A stretch of 64,000 bases of DNA from Planctomycetota bacterium (GTDB lineage: Bacteria > Planctomycetota > UBA1135 > GCA-002686595). The stretch spans positions 186,001 to 250,000 of the forward strand of contig JADHOC010000002.1 of assembly GCA_016779205.1 (NCBI GenBank), in the 5' to 3' direction. The translations under genes and the position numbers were made by a program. Under the pieces are notes generated by a model. That model searched no databases and had not been told where the DNA came from. It was given only the letters and a program-made list of their open reading frames with translations. Below are positions 25,705 to 35,235 of this stretch, piece by piece. The first letter of the stretch is position 1; the number at the start of each line of letters is the position of its first letter.

Positions 25705-27198
25705 TCAGCGGGGCTTCTTGCCCGTCATCACCAGGCCCTCCTGGGGGAGGGAGTAGATGAAGGCGGTGACGGCGCTGGCGAGGAGGCGGGAGTCGTTGCC
25801 GTAGCCGTTGCTGTCCCGGTTGGGCTGGTAGTGGAAGGTGCCGTCGGGGCACTCGGAGAGGAGGAACCACCAGCGGTTGGCCTCCATCAGGCGCTTGAAG
25901 GCCTTCTTGTCCCCGAACGTCCCGAGGGCGCCGTAGCCCATGCCCATGAGCGGGGAGGCGTGGGTGTCGGGGAAGCTGTCGGGCTGCTCCGACATGATGG
26001 CGATGTGCTGCCTCGCGACCTTCTTGTGCTCGCGGAAGGGGCTCATCTGGTGCGCGATGCTGGAGGCGCCGGTGCGGCCCATGTCGGCCCAGTTCTGGTC
26101 TCCGGCGACGGAGTCGCCGTACCAGACGTAGCCGTTGCTACCCGTGCCGCGGCGCAGGAAGTCGTAGGCCGCGCGATGGCGGGTCTCGTCCACCTCGATG
26201 CCGCACTTCTCCATCATCGAGAACGCCAGCGCACCCTGACCCGTGATCATGGCGATGGGCCCGTAGCCCTCGAAGCCGGGGTTGTGCCCCCAGCCCCCGT
26301 GCTGCTGGCTCGCATTCTTGGGGTAGGAGTCGGGGTGGGACTCGCGGACGCGCTCGCTCACCTGGGAGAGGTCCAGATACTGGGTCGTGCAGAGGAAGTC
26401 GTAGACCTCCTGCAGCTCCTCGATCACCCATCGGTCCCCGGTCTCCAGGTACCACTCGCTCATGACGATGGCGGCGGCCATGTACTTCCAGTTCACGAGG
26501 CCCGAGGTGTCCTCGCGGGAGGTGTTCTGGGCGTGGTACCGGACGTTGCGCTCCACGGCCTTGCGGTACTTGCGCTCGCCGCTGGAGAGCAGCGCGAGGG
26601 GCGCGAAGGTGTCGTGGACCTGGTTGCCGAAGGAGCCGTTCTGCCGCTGGTTCCCCACGAGGTACTCGTAGAGCCCCTCCAGCACCTCCTCGGTGCGGTC
26701 GCAGTCGAAGGGGAATGACCTGCCGTAGGGGTCGACCTTCTTCGGGAGCTTGAGCTCCACGGGCTTGCGCTTCCCGTCCCGCTCGACCTTCACCTTCAGG
26801 ACCCGCTTCTTGGACTGCAGCGCGCGGTCCAGGGCGTCGGCGAAGTCCTCGATGGGCCCCTGGGGGCCGAAGACCTTCATGCCGTAGCCGTTGCGGTGGG
26901 GCGTCTCGAAGTCGAGGCCGCGGGCGCCGACGATGTGGTCCCCGACGCGGATCTTCCCGTCCGCGGGGCTGTCCTCGAACACGTGCCCCACCACCAGATG
27001 GGTGGGCTCCTCCTCCACGAGCTTCACCCGGATGCCCGTGATCCCGAGGTTGTAGAGCCACCCCTGCACCTCGGCGTCCGGACCCTTGCGGGCCTGGTTC
27101 TTCCAGGGACGGCCGTCCGGGAAGTAGTGCACCTGGGCCGCCGCGAGAGAGGGGGAGAGGGCGGCGAGGGCGGCGACGAGGAGGAACTTGTTGATCAT
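25705..27198 (-). CDS. DUF6288-like secreted protein: PDZ domain plus alpha/alpha toroid
   Basis: 497 residues with a signal peptide (KFLLVAALAALSPSLAAAQ). Residues about 45-150 form a PDZ-like domain (LGITGIRVKLVEEE, VGHVFEDSPADGKIRVGDHIVG). Residues about 165-480 have an alpha/alpha-toroid pattern like prenyltransferase/squalene-cyclase folds: LVGNQRQNGSFG, GGWGHNPGFEGYGPIAMITGQGALA and GRTGASSIAHQ. No DxDD cyclase motif is seen, so terpene cyclisation is not supported. Such proteins are common in planctomycetes and verrucomicrobia and are exported; substrate unknown. It is divergent from the following secreted gene. Confidence 0.8.
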   Translation of the reverse strand: MINKFLLVAALAALSPSLAAAQVHYFPDGRPWKNQARKGPDAEVQGWLYNLGITGIRVKLVEEEPTHLVVGHVFEDSPADGKIRVGDHIVGARGLDFETPHRNGYGMKVFGPQGPIEDFADALDRALQSKKRVLKVKVERDGKRKPVELKLPKKVDPYGRSFPFDCDRTEEVLEGLYEYLVGNQRQNGSFGNQVHDTFAPLALLSSGERKYRKAVERNVRYHAQNTSREDTSGLVNWKYMAAAIVMSEWYLETGDRWVIEELQEVYDFLCTTQYLDLSQVSERVRESHPDSYPKNASQQHGGWGHNPGFEGYGPIAMITGQGALAFSMMEKCGIEVDETRHRAAYDFLRRGTGSNGYVWYGDSVAGDQNWADMGRTGASSIAHQMSPFREHKKVARQHIAIMSEQPDSFPDTHASPLMGMGYGALGTFGDKKAFKRLMEANRWWFLLSECPDGTFHYQPNRDSNGYGNDSRLLASAVTAFIYSLPQEGLVMTGKKPR

Positions 27199-27306
27199 GG
27201 GGAGGGGGCCGGCAGGGCCCGTGATCGGATCCTAGCGGAGGGGCGCGGGCGGTCACCCACGGATGCCCTTGATCCTCCCCTGCGCGTCCAGCGCAGAGAC
27301 GGCATC

Positions 27307-28368
27307 ATGGCGGGCATGAAGCTCACCATTCTGCTCGCCTCGGCGACCCTCGGTCTCGCCTCCGCCGCCAACCTCCCGGTGGTGCACGCCCCTGCCCCGG
27401 CCACCCAGGACGACCAGAGCGCCGAGGTCCGGCGCTACGTCATGAAGGGCGGCAAGTCCGTGCGCGGATCGGTCCTCGCCCTCGAGGGCGACCGCGTCCG
27501 CCTCAAGGTCATGGTGGCGGGCGGGTCCGGCGAGGCCTGGTACGACCTGTCGGCCTTCGAGGACAAGTCGCAGGTGGACCTGCGTCGCGCGGGGCTGGCG
27601 AGCGATGACTACCAGGGCATGCTCGACCTGTCGGCCTTCGCGCTCGACAAGGGCCTCGTGGACGCCGCCCGCAAGGAGCTCCGCTTCATGGCCCACTCGG
27701 CCCAGGTCGCGGGGACGCCCCTCTCCCCCGAGCTTCAGGCGGGCGCCCTCGACCTGACCAACAAGATCATCCTGGCCCTCTGCGAGGCCGGCAAGGTCGG
27801 CGACGCGCGCACCGGGGTCCGGAGCCTCCTGACCAAGCGCGGCAGCGACATGACCGAGGCCCAGCGCCAACAGCTCATGGACACCCTCGACCAGGGGATC
27901 GCCGCGAGGAAGGCCGCCACGGACGCCAAGAAGGAGGCGCGCAAGGACGCCAAGCTGGCCGCCGAGACCGAGCGCAAGGTGGCGCCGCTCCGCAAGGCCG
28001 TGAAGGACGGCGAGGCCTATCGCCGCAAGGGCCTCCTGGAGTCGAAGAACCAGGCCAAGTCGCGCCGGGACCTGAAGAAGGCCGTGTCCGAGTTCGACCG
28101 CGCGCGCAAGGGCGTCGCCAAGATGGCCGACGCGGGCCGCAAGGACGAGGCGCTGGGCAAGGAGCTCATCGGGCTGAGCCAGGAGGCCTCGACCGGCTGG
28201 CACGACTGCCTGCTCTCCCTCGCCAGCCTGAGCCTCTCCACAGGTCAGTTCAACGACGCCACGGCCTCGGTGAACACGGTCCTCGCGGACTTCCCCAAGG
28301 ACAAGGAGGCGCTCGCCATGCGCGCCCGCATCGAGTCTGCCGCCAACGACTGGGGCTGGTGGCGTTGA
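27307..28368 (+). CDS. Secreted SHD1-like protein with basic coiled coil
   Basis: 353 residues from the ATG at 27307; the ATG at 27316 (MKLTILLASATLGL) is equally good. A signal peptide is present. Residues about 40-80 (YVMKGGKSVRGSVLALEGDRVRLKV) resemble the SLA1 homology 1 (SHD1) beta domain that planctomycete secreted proteins carry. Residues about 195-290 are a Lys/Ala/Glu-rich coiled coil, then a TPR-like end (LSTGQFNDATASVNTVLADFPKDKEALAMRARI). No enzyme motif is present. The downstream gene starts 17 bp after the stop, so they may be co-transcribed. Confidence 0.75.
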   Translation: MAGMKLTILLASATLGLASAANLPVVHAPAPATQDDQSAEVRRYVMKGGKSVRGSVLALEGDRVRLKVMVAGGSGEAWYDLSAFEDKSQVDLRRAGLASDDYQGMLDLSAFALDKGLVDAARKELRFMAHSAQVAGTPLSPELQAGALDLTNKIILALCEAGKVGDARTGVRSLLTKRGSDMTEAQRQQLMDTLDQGIAARKAATDAKKEARKDAKLAAETERKVAPLRKAVKDGEAYRRKGLLESKNQAKSRRDLKKAVSEFDRARKGVAKMADAGRKDEALGKELIGLSQEASTGWHDCLLSLASLSLSTGQFNDATASVNTVLADFPKDKEALAMRARIESAANDWGWWR

Positions 28369-28385
28369 TCCTCCCTGGCGCGGCC

Positions 28386-28952
28386 ATGGGACGGGTGCGG
28401 CCGGTGCTGGCGGCCCTGTTCCTGGCCTGCGTCGCGGTCCCGGTGGCCGCCTCGCTGGCGGCGCCGGAGATCCCCCTCCGGACCCCGGAGATGCTGCGTT
28501 CGGGCGCCACCCACGTGGTCACCGGGACGGTCCAGCGGGTCTACCTCTCGGAGGAGCAGGACGGACGCTGGGAGGTGGGGGAGCACGTGGCGGAGCTCCG
28601 GGTGGACGGCGTCGAGAAGGCGCCCGCGGCCTCTGGATGGTCCGAGGAGGCGCTCCCCGACGGGCCGCTCTACGTGCGCTGGACCTACCGCACCTATCGC
28701 AATCGGTGGTGGTGGGGCGACGAGACGCCGCCGCTCTCCTCCAACGGTCACCGCGGCTGGACTCCCGCGGGGGGCGAACGGGTCCGGGTGTACCTCGCGT
28801 CCCGCGCCCACGACGGGTTCCACACGGCGGAGGAGAACGGAGATGGTGGCTTCAACGTGCTCCACCCCAACGGGTTCGAGCGTCTTGAGCCGCGCTCCCT
28901 CGGGGACGATGGGGGACCTGGCGAGGGCGAGGGCCCAAGGCCGCCCCGCTGA
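28386..28952 (+). CDS. Secreted protein of unknown function
   Basis: 188 residues from the ATG at 28386; a GTG at 28359 is in frame upstream but the ATG begins the signal peptide (VLAALFLACVAVPVAASLA). The mature part is beta-rich with many Trp and Arg residues (RWTYRTYRNRWWWGDE) and a Gly/Pro/Glu-rich tail. No domain is recognised. It probably belongs with the SHD1-like gene before it and lies 84 bp upstream of bioB. Confidence 0.6.
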   Translation: MGRVRPVLAALFLACVAVPVAASLAAPEIPLRTPEMLRSGATHVVTGTVQRVYLSEEQDGRWEVGEHVAELRVDGVEKAPAASGWSEEALPDGPLYVRWTYRTYRNRWWWGDETPPLSSNGHRGWTPAGGERVRVYLASRAHDGFHTAEENGDGGFNVLHPNGFERLEPRSLGDDGGPGEGEGPRPPR

Positions 28953-29036
28953 GCCGCCTCGCTGAGCCGCCGCCGGGACAATAAGTCAGCGCGGCCCGGC
29001 TGCCCGCCCGGCGCCGGGGGCGATAACCTCTCCGCC

Positions 29037-30059
29037 ATGGAAAGCGCTCCCCTCTCCACGGTCGACGACGCCCCGGTCGGGGGCTCCGCCCCGCAGGCCT
29101 CCGACGCGCCCCGCGCCGCGCTGGAGGCGCGCGCCCTCGAGCTCCTCGGCCGGCCCCTGCTTGACCTGGTGTACGAGGCCGCGGGGGTCCATCGCGAGCA
29201 CCACGACCCCTCCCGCATTCAGTGCGCGCAGCTGCTCTCCATCAAGACCGGCGCGTGCCCCGAGGATTGCGGCTACTGCTCCCAGAGCGCCCGCCACTCC
29301 ACCGGGCTCGCCCGCGAGGCGCTGATGGAGACCGACGAGGTGGTCGCCGCGGCCCGGCGCGCGAAGGAAGCCGGGGCGGACCGCTTCTGCATGGGCGCCG
29401 CGTGGCGCGAGGTTCGCTGCGGCAAGGACTTCGACCGCGTGCTGGACATGGTCCGCGGGGTCAAGGACCTCGGGATGGAGGTCTGTGCGACCCTCGGCAT
29501 GGTGGACGAGGCCAACGGCGCCCGCCTCGCCGACGCGGGGCTCGACTACTACAACCACAACCTCGACACGAGCCGCGAGCACTACGAGAAGGTCATCGGG
29601 ACGCGGACCTACGACGACCGCCTGGAGACCCTCGAGAACGTGCGGTCGGCCGGCATGAAGGTCTGCTCCGGCGGGATCCTCGGCATGGGCGAGTCCCGCG
29701 AGGACCGCGCCGCCTTCCTGGCCGAGCTCGCCGTCCTCGACCCGCCCCCCGAGAGCGTCCCCATCAACGCGCTGGTGCCGGTCCAGGGCACCCCGCTCGA
29801 GGACTCCGAGCCTCTGCCCTGGGACGAGATCGTGCGCGTGTGCGCCGCCGCCAGGATCCTCATGCCCCGCGCCGCCGTGCGCCTCTCGGCGGGCCGGCAG
29901 GAGATGACCGAGGAGGCCCAGGCCCTGTGCTTCCTCGGCGGCGTGAACTCGATCTTCGTCGGCGACGCGCTGCTGACCACGCCGAACCCCGAGCCCACCT
30001 CGGACGCCGCGCTCCTGGCCCGCGTGGGCCTGCGCCCGCTCGCTGATGGGTCCCGCTGA
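29037..30059 (+). CDS. bioB: Biotin synthase
   Basis: 340 residues. This radical SAM enzyme inserts sulfur into dethiobiotin, the last step of biotin synthesis. The SAM-cluster cysteines C74, C78 and C81 are in [13 protein letters not shown]. Other BioB blocks are [33 protein letters not shown], the cluster-2 Cys in [11 protein letters not shown] and RLSAGRQEM. The 3' end overlaps the bioF-bioD start by 14 bp. No BirA-type operator palindrome is visible upstream. Confidence 0.97.
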   Translation: MESAPLSTVDDAPVGGSAPQASDAPRAALEARALELLGRPLLDLVYEAAGVHREHHDPSRIQCAQLLSIKTGACPEDCGYCSQSARHSTGLAREALMETDEVVAAARRAKEAGADRFCMGAAWREVRCGKDFDRVLDMVRGVKDLGMEVCATLGMVDEANGARLADAGLDYYNHNLDTSREHYEKVIGTRTYDDRLETLENVRSAGMKVCSGGILGMGESREDRAAFLAELAVLDPPPESVPINALVPVQGTPLEDSEPLPWDEIVRVCAAARILMPRAAVRLSAGRQEMTEEAQALCFLGGVNSIFVGDALLTTPNPEPTSDAALLARVGLRPLADGSR

Positions 30060-31908
30060 GGGGAACTCGCTCGACCGGGCGCTGGCGGCGGAGGTCGCGG
30101 ACTGGCGCCGACGGGGACTGGGTCGCTCGGTGGAGGACAGCGGGGCAGCGGGCGGCGTCGCCGTGGACTTCACGAGCAACGACTACCTCGGTATGGCCGG
30201 GCACCCCGCGGTCTGTGCCGCGGCGTCCGAGGCCGCGGAGCGGCACGGCGCCGGCGGCCGCGCGGCGCGGCTCCTGGGCGGCGGCTCCCCCGCGACGGCC
30301 GAGGTCGAGGCCCAGCTCGCGCGCTGGATCGGGGCCGAGGGGGCGCTCCTCCTCCCCTCGGGGTACCAGGCCAACCTGACGCTCATGGCGGCCATCGCGG
30401 GGCCCTCGGACGTGGTGGTCTCCGACGAGGACAACCACGCCTCGCTGATCGACGGGATACGCCTCTCCCGGGCCCGGGTGAAGATCTATCGCCACGGGGA
30501 CGCGGCGCACGCGGCGCAGCTGCTCGCGGAGAGCCGCGGGGCGCGACGGGTGTTCTGCGTCACCGAGTCCATCTTCAGCATGGGCGGTGACCTGGCGCCC
30601 CTGGCCGAGCTCTCCGAGGCGTGCTCCCAGCACGGGGCGGGCCTGATCGTGGATGAGGCCCACGCCCTCGGGATCGTCGGCCCGCGCGGGCGCGGGGGCT
30701 TCGCCGCCTCCGGCGCGTCGCCCGACGCGCTGGTGGCGCAGATCCTCACCGGCGGCAAGGCGCTCGGGGCCGCCGGCGCCTTCCTCGCGGGCTCCCGGGC
30801 CCTCGTGGACGCCGTGGTGCACAAGGGCCGGGGGTTCATGTTCTCCACGGCGGTGGCGCCCGCAGTGGTGGGGGCGCTCGGAGCGTCCATCGAGCTCGTC
30901 GCCGAGGCGGAGGAGGCCCGACAGGTCCTGAGGACGCACGCCCTTCGCATCGCCGCGGGCGCGGGGACCTCGCCTCCGGACGCCGCGGTCGTGCCGATCC
31001 CCATCGGCGATGAGCGCCGGGCCGTGGCGGCCGCCGACGCCCTGCGGGCCCTGGGGCTCGGGGTCCGCGCGGTCCGCCAGCCCACCGTTCGACCGGGCGC
31101 CGCGCAGCTGCGCGTGGCGTGCCACGCGGCGCACCGCGCCGAGGAGGTGGACACCCTGCTCGACGGGCTCGCGCCGATCCTGGCCGGCGGCTCCGCTGGC
31201 GCGGAGGGGGACCGCAGCGCGCCGGTCTCTGTCCCGGGCACCTCGGCCAACACGCCGCCTCAGGCCCCGGTCTTCATCGTCGGCACGGACACCGACATCG
31301 GCAAGACGGTGGTGGCCGCCGCCGTGGCCCGGGCCCTGGACGCCCGCTACTGGAAGCCGGTGCAGACCGGAGAGGACAGCGACTCGTCGACCGTCGAGGA
31401 CCTGGCGGGACCCCACCTCGAGGGGGAGCGGGTCATCGCGCCGCCCACCTACGAGTTCCCCCTCCCCGCCTCGCCCCACACCGCCGCGGCCGCCGCTGGG
31501 GCCGCGATCGACCCCGAGGTGCTCCACGCCGCGCTGGGCGAGCGCGTGGCCGAGGCCGCGCCCGCCCCCCTCGTGGTCGAGTTCGCCGGGGGCCTCCACG
31601 TGCCCCTCACGCCGACCTTCACCCAGGCGGACTGGCTCGCGCGCGTGCGCCCGCAGGTCGTGCTCGTGGCACGCTCGGCGCTCGGGACCCTCAACCACAC
31701 GCTGCTCACCCTGGAGGCCCTGCGGGCGCGGAAGCTCGTGCCGTCGGCGCTCATCCTGGTGGGCGAGCCCCACGCCGAGAACGCCGCGACCCTCGCCGCC
31801 CACGTGCCCCGCCTCTTCGAGCTGCCGGTCCTCGCGCCGCTCGACCGGGGGGCCATCGAGGCGTGGCTCGAAGAACACCCGCTCGCCGACGCGATCCGGA
31901 GGCAATGA
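30046..31908 (+). CDS. bioFD: BioF-BioD fusion: 8-amino-7-oxononanoate synthase / dethiobiotin synthetase
   Basis: 620 residues in one open frame. Residues 1-385 are BioF, the PLP enzyme that joins pimeloyl thioester and L-alanine: [43 protein letters not shown] and the PLP lysine K238 in [11 protein letters not shown]. An Ala/Pro/Ser linker (about 386-405) leads to BioD, which makes the ureido ring with ATP and CO2: P-loop [10 protein letters not shown] (K420), WKPVQTG and [13 protein letters not shown]. No stop or frameshift signal lies between the halves. With bioB upstream and bioA downstream this covers every step from pimeloyl thioester to biotin. Confidence 0.95.
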   Translation: MGPAEGNSLDRALAAEVADWRRRGLGRSVEDSGAAGGVAVDFTSNDYLGMAGHPAVCAAASEAAERHGAGGRAARLLGGGSPATAEVEAQLARWIGAEGALLLPSGYQANLTLMAAIAGPSDVVVSDEDNHASLIDGIRLSRARVKIYRHGDAAHAAQLLAESRGARRVFCVTESIFSMGGDLAPLAELSEACSQHGAGLIVDEAHALGIVGPRGRGGFAASGASPDALVAQILTGGKALGAAGAFLAGSRALVDAVVHKGRGFMFSTAVAPAVVGALGASIELVAEAEEARQVLRTHALRIAAGAGTSPPDAAVVPIPIGDERRAVAAADALRALGLGVRAVRQPTVRPGAAQLRVACHAAHRAEEVDTLLDGLAPILAGGSAGAEGDRSAPVSVPGTSANTPPQAPVFIVGTDTDIGKTVVAAAVARALDARYWKPVQTGEDSDSSTVEDLAGPHLEGERVIAPPTYEFPLPASPHTAAAAAGAAIDPEVLHAALGERVAEAAPAPLVVEFAGGLHVPLTPTFTQADWLARVRPQVVLVARSALGTLNHTLLTLEALRARKLVPSALILVGEPHAENAATLAAHVPRLFELPVLAPLDRGAIEAWLEEHPLADAIRRQ

Positions 31909-31911
31909 ACC

Positions 31912-33177
31912 ATGGCTGAAGACCTCATCTCACGGGACGCGCGCCACGTCTGGCACCCCTACACCCAGGCCGCCACGGAGCCCGCGCCCATCGCGGTGCG
32001 GTCTGCCAGCGGCGCGCGGCTGGTCCTGGACGACGGGACCGAGCTGGTGGACGGGATCTCCTCCTGGTGGGCGACCCTGCACGGTCACGGCGAGCCGCGG
32101 CTGGTGGAGGCGGCGCGGGCCCAGATGGAGCGGCTCGACCACGTGCTCTTCGCCGGGGCCACCCACGAGCCGGGGGTCGCGCTGGCCGAGGAGCTCACGC
32201 GCGTCGCCCCGGAGGGGCTGACCCGGACCTTCTTCAGCGACGACGGCTCGACGGCCGTGGAGGTGGCCCTGAAGATTGCGCTCCAGGCCCACGCACAGCG
32301 GGACCAGCCCCAGCGACGGGTCTTCGTGGCGCTGGAGGGCGGCTACCACGGCGACACCTTCGGAGCCATGGCGGTGGGCGACCCTGATCCGTTCTTCATG
32401 CCCTTCGCGCCGTTCCTCTTCGAGGTGCAGCGCGTCCCCGCCGAGGCGGCCGCCATCACCTCGGCCCTGGACCAGCTCGGCGAGCGCGCGGCGGGGGTCA
32501 TCCTCGAGCCGCGCCTGCAGGGGGCCGCGGGGATGAAGATCCACGACGGGTCCGTGGTGCGGGCCACCCGCGCTGCCTGCGACGAGCGCGGGCTCTTCCT
32601 CATCGCCGACGAGGTCATGACGGGCTTCGGCCGCACGGGCGCCCTCTTCTCGTGCCTCGCCTGCGGGGTCACGCCGGACCTCCTGTGCCTCGCGAAGGGG
32701 CTCACCGGGGGCATGTATCCGCTCTCGGCCACCATGGCTACCGAGGCGCTCTACGAGACCTTCCTGAGCGACGTTCGCACGCGGGCGCTGTTCCACGGGC
32801 ACACCTTCACCGGGAACCCCACGGGCTGCGCCGTGGCCCTCGAGTCCCTGCGGGTGAACGAGGAGCGGGACACACCGGCGCAGCTGCGTCAGGTGGGCGA
32901 GTGGATCCTCGGCGGCCTCTCATCCCTGGAAGGCGACGAGCGGGTGGCCAACCTCCGCCACCTCGGCGGGATGGTGGCCTTCGACCTGACGGGGGAGGAC
33001 TCCGGCTACCTCAGCGCGCGCGGGCCGAAGCTCCGCGGTGTCGCCAGGGAGAAGGGAGCGCTGCTCCGCCCCCTGGGCAACGTGGTCTATGCCCTCCCGC
33101 CCGCCTGTACCTCGGAGGAGGAGTGCGCGACGATCTCCGGCGCGATGCTGGCCATGGTCGACGCCTGGGCGAGCTGA
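31912..33177 (+). CDS. bioA: Adenosylmethionine-8-amino-7-oxononanoate aminotransferase
   Basis: 421 residues. It converts KAPA to DAPA using SAM as amino donor. BioA marks are VWHPYTQAA, DGISSWWATLHGHGEP (the SWW Trp pair of the substrate pocket), TFFSDDGSTAVEVALKIA, IADEVMTGFGRTG and the PLP lysine K262 in CLAKGLTGG. It starts 3 bp after the bioF-bioD stop with GGAGG a suitable distance upstream. A strong hairpin follows the stop. Confidence 0.96.
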   Translation: MAEDLISRDARHVWHPYTQAATEPAPIAVRSASGARLVLDDGTELVDGISSWWATLHGHGEPRLVEAARAQMERLDHVLFAGATHEPGVALAEELTRVAPEGLTRTFFSDDGSTAVEVALKIALQAHAQRDQPQRRVFVALEGGYHGDTFGAMAVGDPDPFFMPFAPFLFEVQRVPAEAAAITSALDQLGERAAGVILEPRLQGAAGMKIHDGSVVRATRAACDERGLFLIADEVMTGFGRTGALFSCLACGVTPDLLCLAKGLTGGMYPLSATMATEALYETFLSDVRTRALFHGHTFTGNPTGCAVALESLRVNEERDTPAQLRQVGEWILGGLSSLEGDERVANLRHLGGMVAFDLTGEDSGYLSARGPKLRGVAREKGALLRPLGNVVYALPPACTSEEECATISGAMLAMVDAWAS

Positions 33178-33194
33178 TCGGGGCCCCAACGGAG

Positions 33195-33235
33195 GCGGCC
33201 CGTGGGTCGGCGCGGGGCGCCGGCCCACGGGCCGC
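33195..33235. terminator. 19-bp hairpin terminator between bioA and the metalloprotease
   Basis: Arms at 33195-33213 and 33217-33235 pair over 19 bp with one G-T wobble around a 3-base loop, followed on the plus strand by TTCCTT. It lies between the convergent bioA and M43 protease genes and probably serves both. Confidence 0.8.
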
Positions 33236-33263
33236 TTCCTTGCTGAGGGGGAGCCCCCGCCGA

Positions 33264-34673
33264 TCACTCGAAGGTGATCGTGTACCCGTCGGTGAAGTTG
33301 GAGACGGGGAAGCCCAGGATCGAGTCCCGGTACCAGCACTGGAAGTTCCAGGTGTCACCCGGCTGCACGGCGACGTTGCCGGTGGGCTGGGGGATGGAGG
33401 TGAGGTCGACGGTCAGCGGGATGATCCCGAAGATGCCGGAGTTGCCCACCTGGCTCAGGTAGCGCCCGGTGGAGGCCCCCACGCAGAGCGTGCCCTGCGA
33501 GCCGCCCGGACCCGGGACCTGCGCCTGGTTGGGGCTGCAGATGAAGTAGCCGGGGGAGCCGACGGGGAGACCCTGGGCGTAGACGCCGAAGTCGTTGTTG
33601 GCGATCAGCTTGGTGCCCGTCCCCACCAGGGTCGCGGGCAGGCCGGTGCTGTTGGGGGTCTCGACGCAGTAGTTCTGGCCGAGGACCGGACCCACGGGGG
33701 TCCCGAGGTTGGGGCGGTAGAACTCCAGGGTGCAGCGGATGCGTCGGGCCTGCTCCTCGGTGAAGTTCGTCATGCACGTGTCCGTGCTGTAGTTCATGTA
33801 GTTGCGGACGGGGTCCGTGCTCCCGCAGCTCGACGAGCCCGTCGAGCAGTTGAACTCCGGGTTGGACTCGGGGTTCGTGTCGCAGATGCGGTCGCCGCTG
33901 GTGTTGCAGTTGGAGCCGCCGCAGCCGGACTGGAACGTGTGGTAGAGGCCGAGGTAGTGCCCCACCTCATGGGTCCCGGTGCGGCCCTGGTTGTAGGGAG
34001 CGAGCGGCGCGTTTCGGCCGACCGTCCCGTTCAGGAGGACGACCCGGTCCGAGTTGCTCCCGGCGTTCCCGCTCTGGGGGAAGTACGGTACGTAGCCGAG
34101 GACGTTCGAGCTGCCGCTCGGGGCGCCGAGGGTGTAGACGTTGAGGTAGATGTTCGGGTCCCAGGCGATGCTGTTCCAGTAGCTCCCGCTGTCGTTGAAC
34201 CAGCTCGAGTTGTCGTACCGGATGATCCCGGTGGAGGCTTGGCCCTGGGGGTCGGTGGTGGCGAGGACGAAGCTCACCTTGGTGTCGACGCCCGGCGCGC
34301 CCGGGGTTCCGGCGAGGGCGCGGAAGTCCTCGTTGAAGATCTCGACCTGGCTGATGACGCGGGAGTTCGGCACGTTGCCGCCGCCGTTGTTGTCGCGGAT
34401 CACGTGGAACACCACCGGGATCACGATCTCGTCCAGATTCGCCGGGGAGTAGGCGCTCGTGGGGTTGGTGCTGTTCGCGCTGCAGTCCGAGGGCGGCAGG
34501 AACATCGACTGGCTGGGGTCGAGGTCGGGCGTCAGGCATCGCACGAAGCCGAAGGGACCAGGGACGGCGTTGGCGAGGCTTGGGGTCGCCGGGATCGAGG
34601 GGCCTTGACCCTGGGCGAGGGTCGGCGAGGCGAGCGCGAGGAACGCAGCGGTGGAGAGGACGCGCGAGATCAT
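33264..34673 (-). CDS. Secreted M43 (pappalysin-type) zinc metalloprotease with C-terminal CWYRD-type domain
   Basis: 469 residues from the ATG at 34673, which gives a signal peptide (VLSTAAFLALASPTLAQG); an upstream ATG at 34751 adds 26 non-conserved residues. The metzincin site HExxHxxGxxH is H235-E236-V-G-H239-Y-L-G-L-Y-H245, with a Met-turn in RNYMNYSTDTC. Cys pairs around GSNCNTSGDRICDTNPE and NCSTGSSSCG fit the disulfides and Ca loop of M43 enzymes. Residues 334-469 are a separate domain that begins NYCVETPNSTG, has GTLCVGAS inside and ends PGDTWNFQCWYRDS then FTDGYTITF. It matches the amidase C-terminal domain (14247-15371) in length and key residues. The substrate is unknown. Confidence 0.92.
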   Translation of the reverse strand: MISRVLSTAAFLALASPTLAQGQGPSIPATPSLANAVPGPFGFVRCLTPDLDPSQSMFLPPSDCSANSTNPTSAYSPANLDEIVIPVVFHVIRDNNGGGNVPNSRVISQVEIFNEDFRALAGTPGAPGVDTKVSFVLATTDPQGQASTGIIRYDNSSWFNDSGSYWNSIAWDPNIYLNVYTLGAPSGSSNVLGYVPYFPQSGNAGSNSDRVVLLNGTVGRNAPLAPYNQGRTGTHEVGHYLGLYHTFQSGCGGSNCNTSGDRICDTNPESNPEFNCSTGSSSCGSTDPVRNYMNYSTDTCMTNFTEEQARRIRCTLEFYRPNLGTPVGPVLGQNYCVETPNSTGLPATLVGTGTKLIANNDFGVYAQGLPVGSPGYFICSPNQAQVPGPGGSQGTLCVGASTGRYLSQVGNSGIFGIIPLTVDLTSIPQPTGNVAVQPGDTWNFQCWYRDSILGFPVSNFTDGYTITFE

Positions 34674-34846
34674 GGGGCTGGCGATAGCTGGGAAAATGGG
34701 GATGGGGAGCGGTCCGATGCGAAGTTCGCGCCGGGGAGTCTTTGTGATCACCTGATGTCCTGAATTGTTCGCCTTACCCGTGGAGAAAGGCGCGATCCAC
34801 GGCGGTGACGGGGGCCCCTAGCTTGGGGGCTCAGGCCCCTCCGTGG

Positions 34847-34890
34847 CGCCCCGACGGGGACGAAAGGGCCCGCTGGGCCTCTTTGGGGCG
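34847..34890. promoter_or_regulatory. Nested inverted repeat (possible RNA structure)
   Basis: An outer pair CGCCCC (34847-34852) with GGGGCG (34885-34890) encloses an inner pair AAAGGGCCC (34863-34871) with GGGCCTCTTT (34875-34884, one bulge), making one long interrupted stem. It lies about 355 bp upstream of H-NOX and 170 bp upstream of the protease start. Function unknown. Confidence 0.35.
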
Positions 34891-35195
34891 CGGCGGATCT
34901 CAGGGTGATCCGGCGGCCGCCCCGCGTCAGCTCCTCCTTCATGAAGGGACGCTGAGAGGGTCCGGTTTGGAGGAGGCTCTCCGTCGCCGCGGCGGTCGGC
35001 CGTCGGAGGGGCCCGGGGCGTCCGGGGTGGACCGTGGCGGGGGCCTCGACGTGGTGCGGAGGAGGGGGGCCGCAGGCGAGCCGGGAGCGTCCCCCAGGGC
35101 CTCACGGGCACTGCGAGGCGAGGGCTCCGCGCCCTCAGCTCGATTGGCAGCGAATCATCTCAAGCAATCCGGGCAAGGGAACGATGCCTCTCATC

Positions 35196-35217
35196 CCGGG
35201 CCCCCCCCCGGGCCCGG
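35196..35217 (+). promoter_or_regulatory. All-GC hairpin in the H-NOX leader
   Basis: CCGGGCCC (35196-35203) pairs with GGGCCCGG (35210-35217) around a loop of six C. It ends 12 bp before the Shine-Dalgarno of the H-NOX gene. There is no T-run; it could act as an attenuator or a stability element. Function is inference. Confidence 0.4.
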
Positions 35218-35229
35218 ACAGATCAGTTG

Positions 35230-35235
35230 AAGGAG
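35230..35235 (+). promoter_or_regulatory. Shine-Dalgarno of the H-NOX gene
   Basis: AAGGAG lies 8 bp before the ATG at 35244 and fixes that start. It stands out because many genes here (topA, moxR) have C-rich leaders without such a site. Confidence 0.7.

Noticed and set aside
25705..27198. Terpene (squalene-hopene) cyclase
   Set aside because: The toroid-like pattern is there, but the DxDD motif is missing and a PDZ domain and signal peptide are present.
28953..29036. BirA operator upstream of bioB
   Set aside because: No TTGTAACC-type palindrome is found in the 84-bp leader.
35140..35200. A tRNA-like stretch (CTCAGCTCGATTGGCAG resembles a D-arm)
   Set aside because: No acceptor stem, no anticodon stem and no GTTC-type T-arm follow in register, so no cloverleaf forms.
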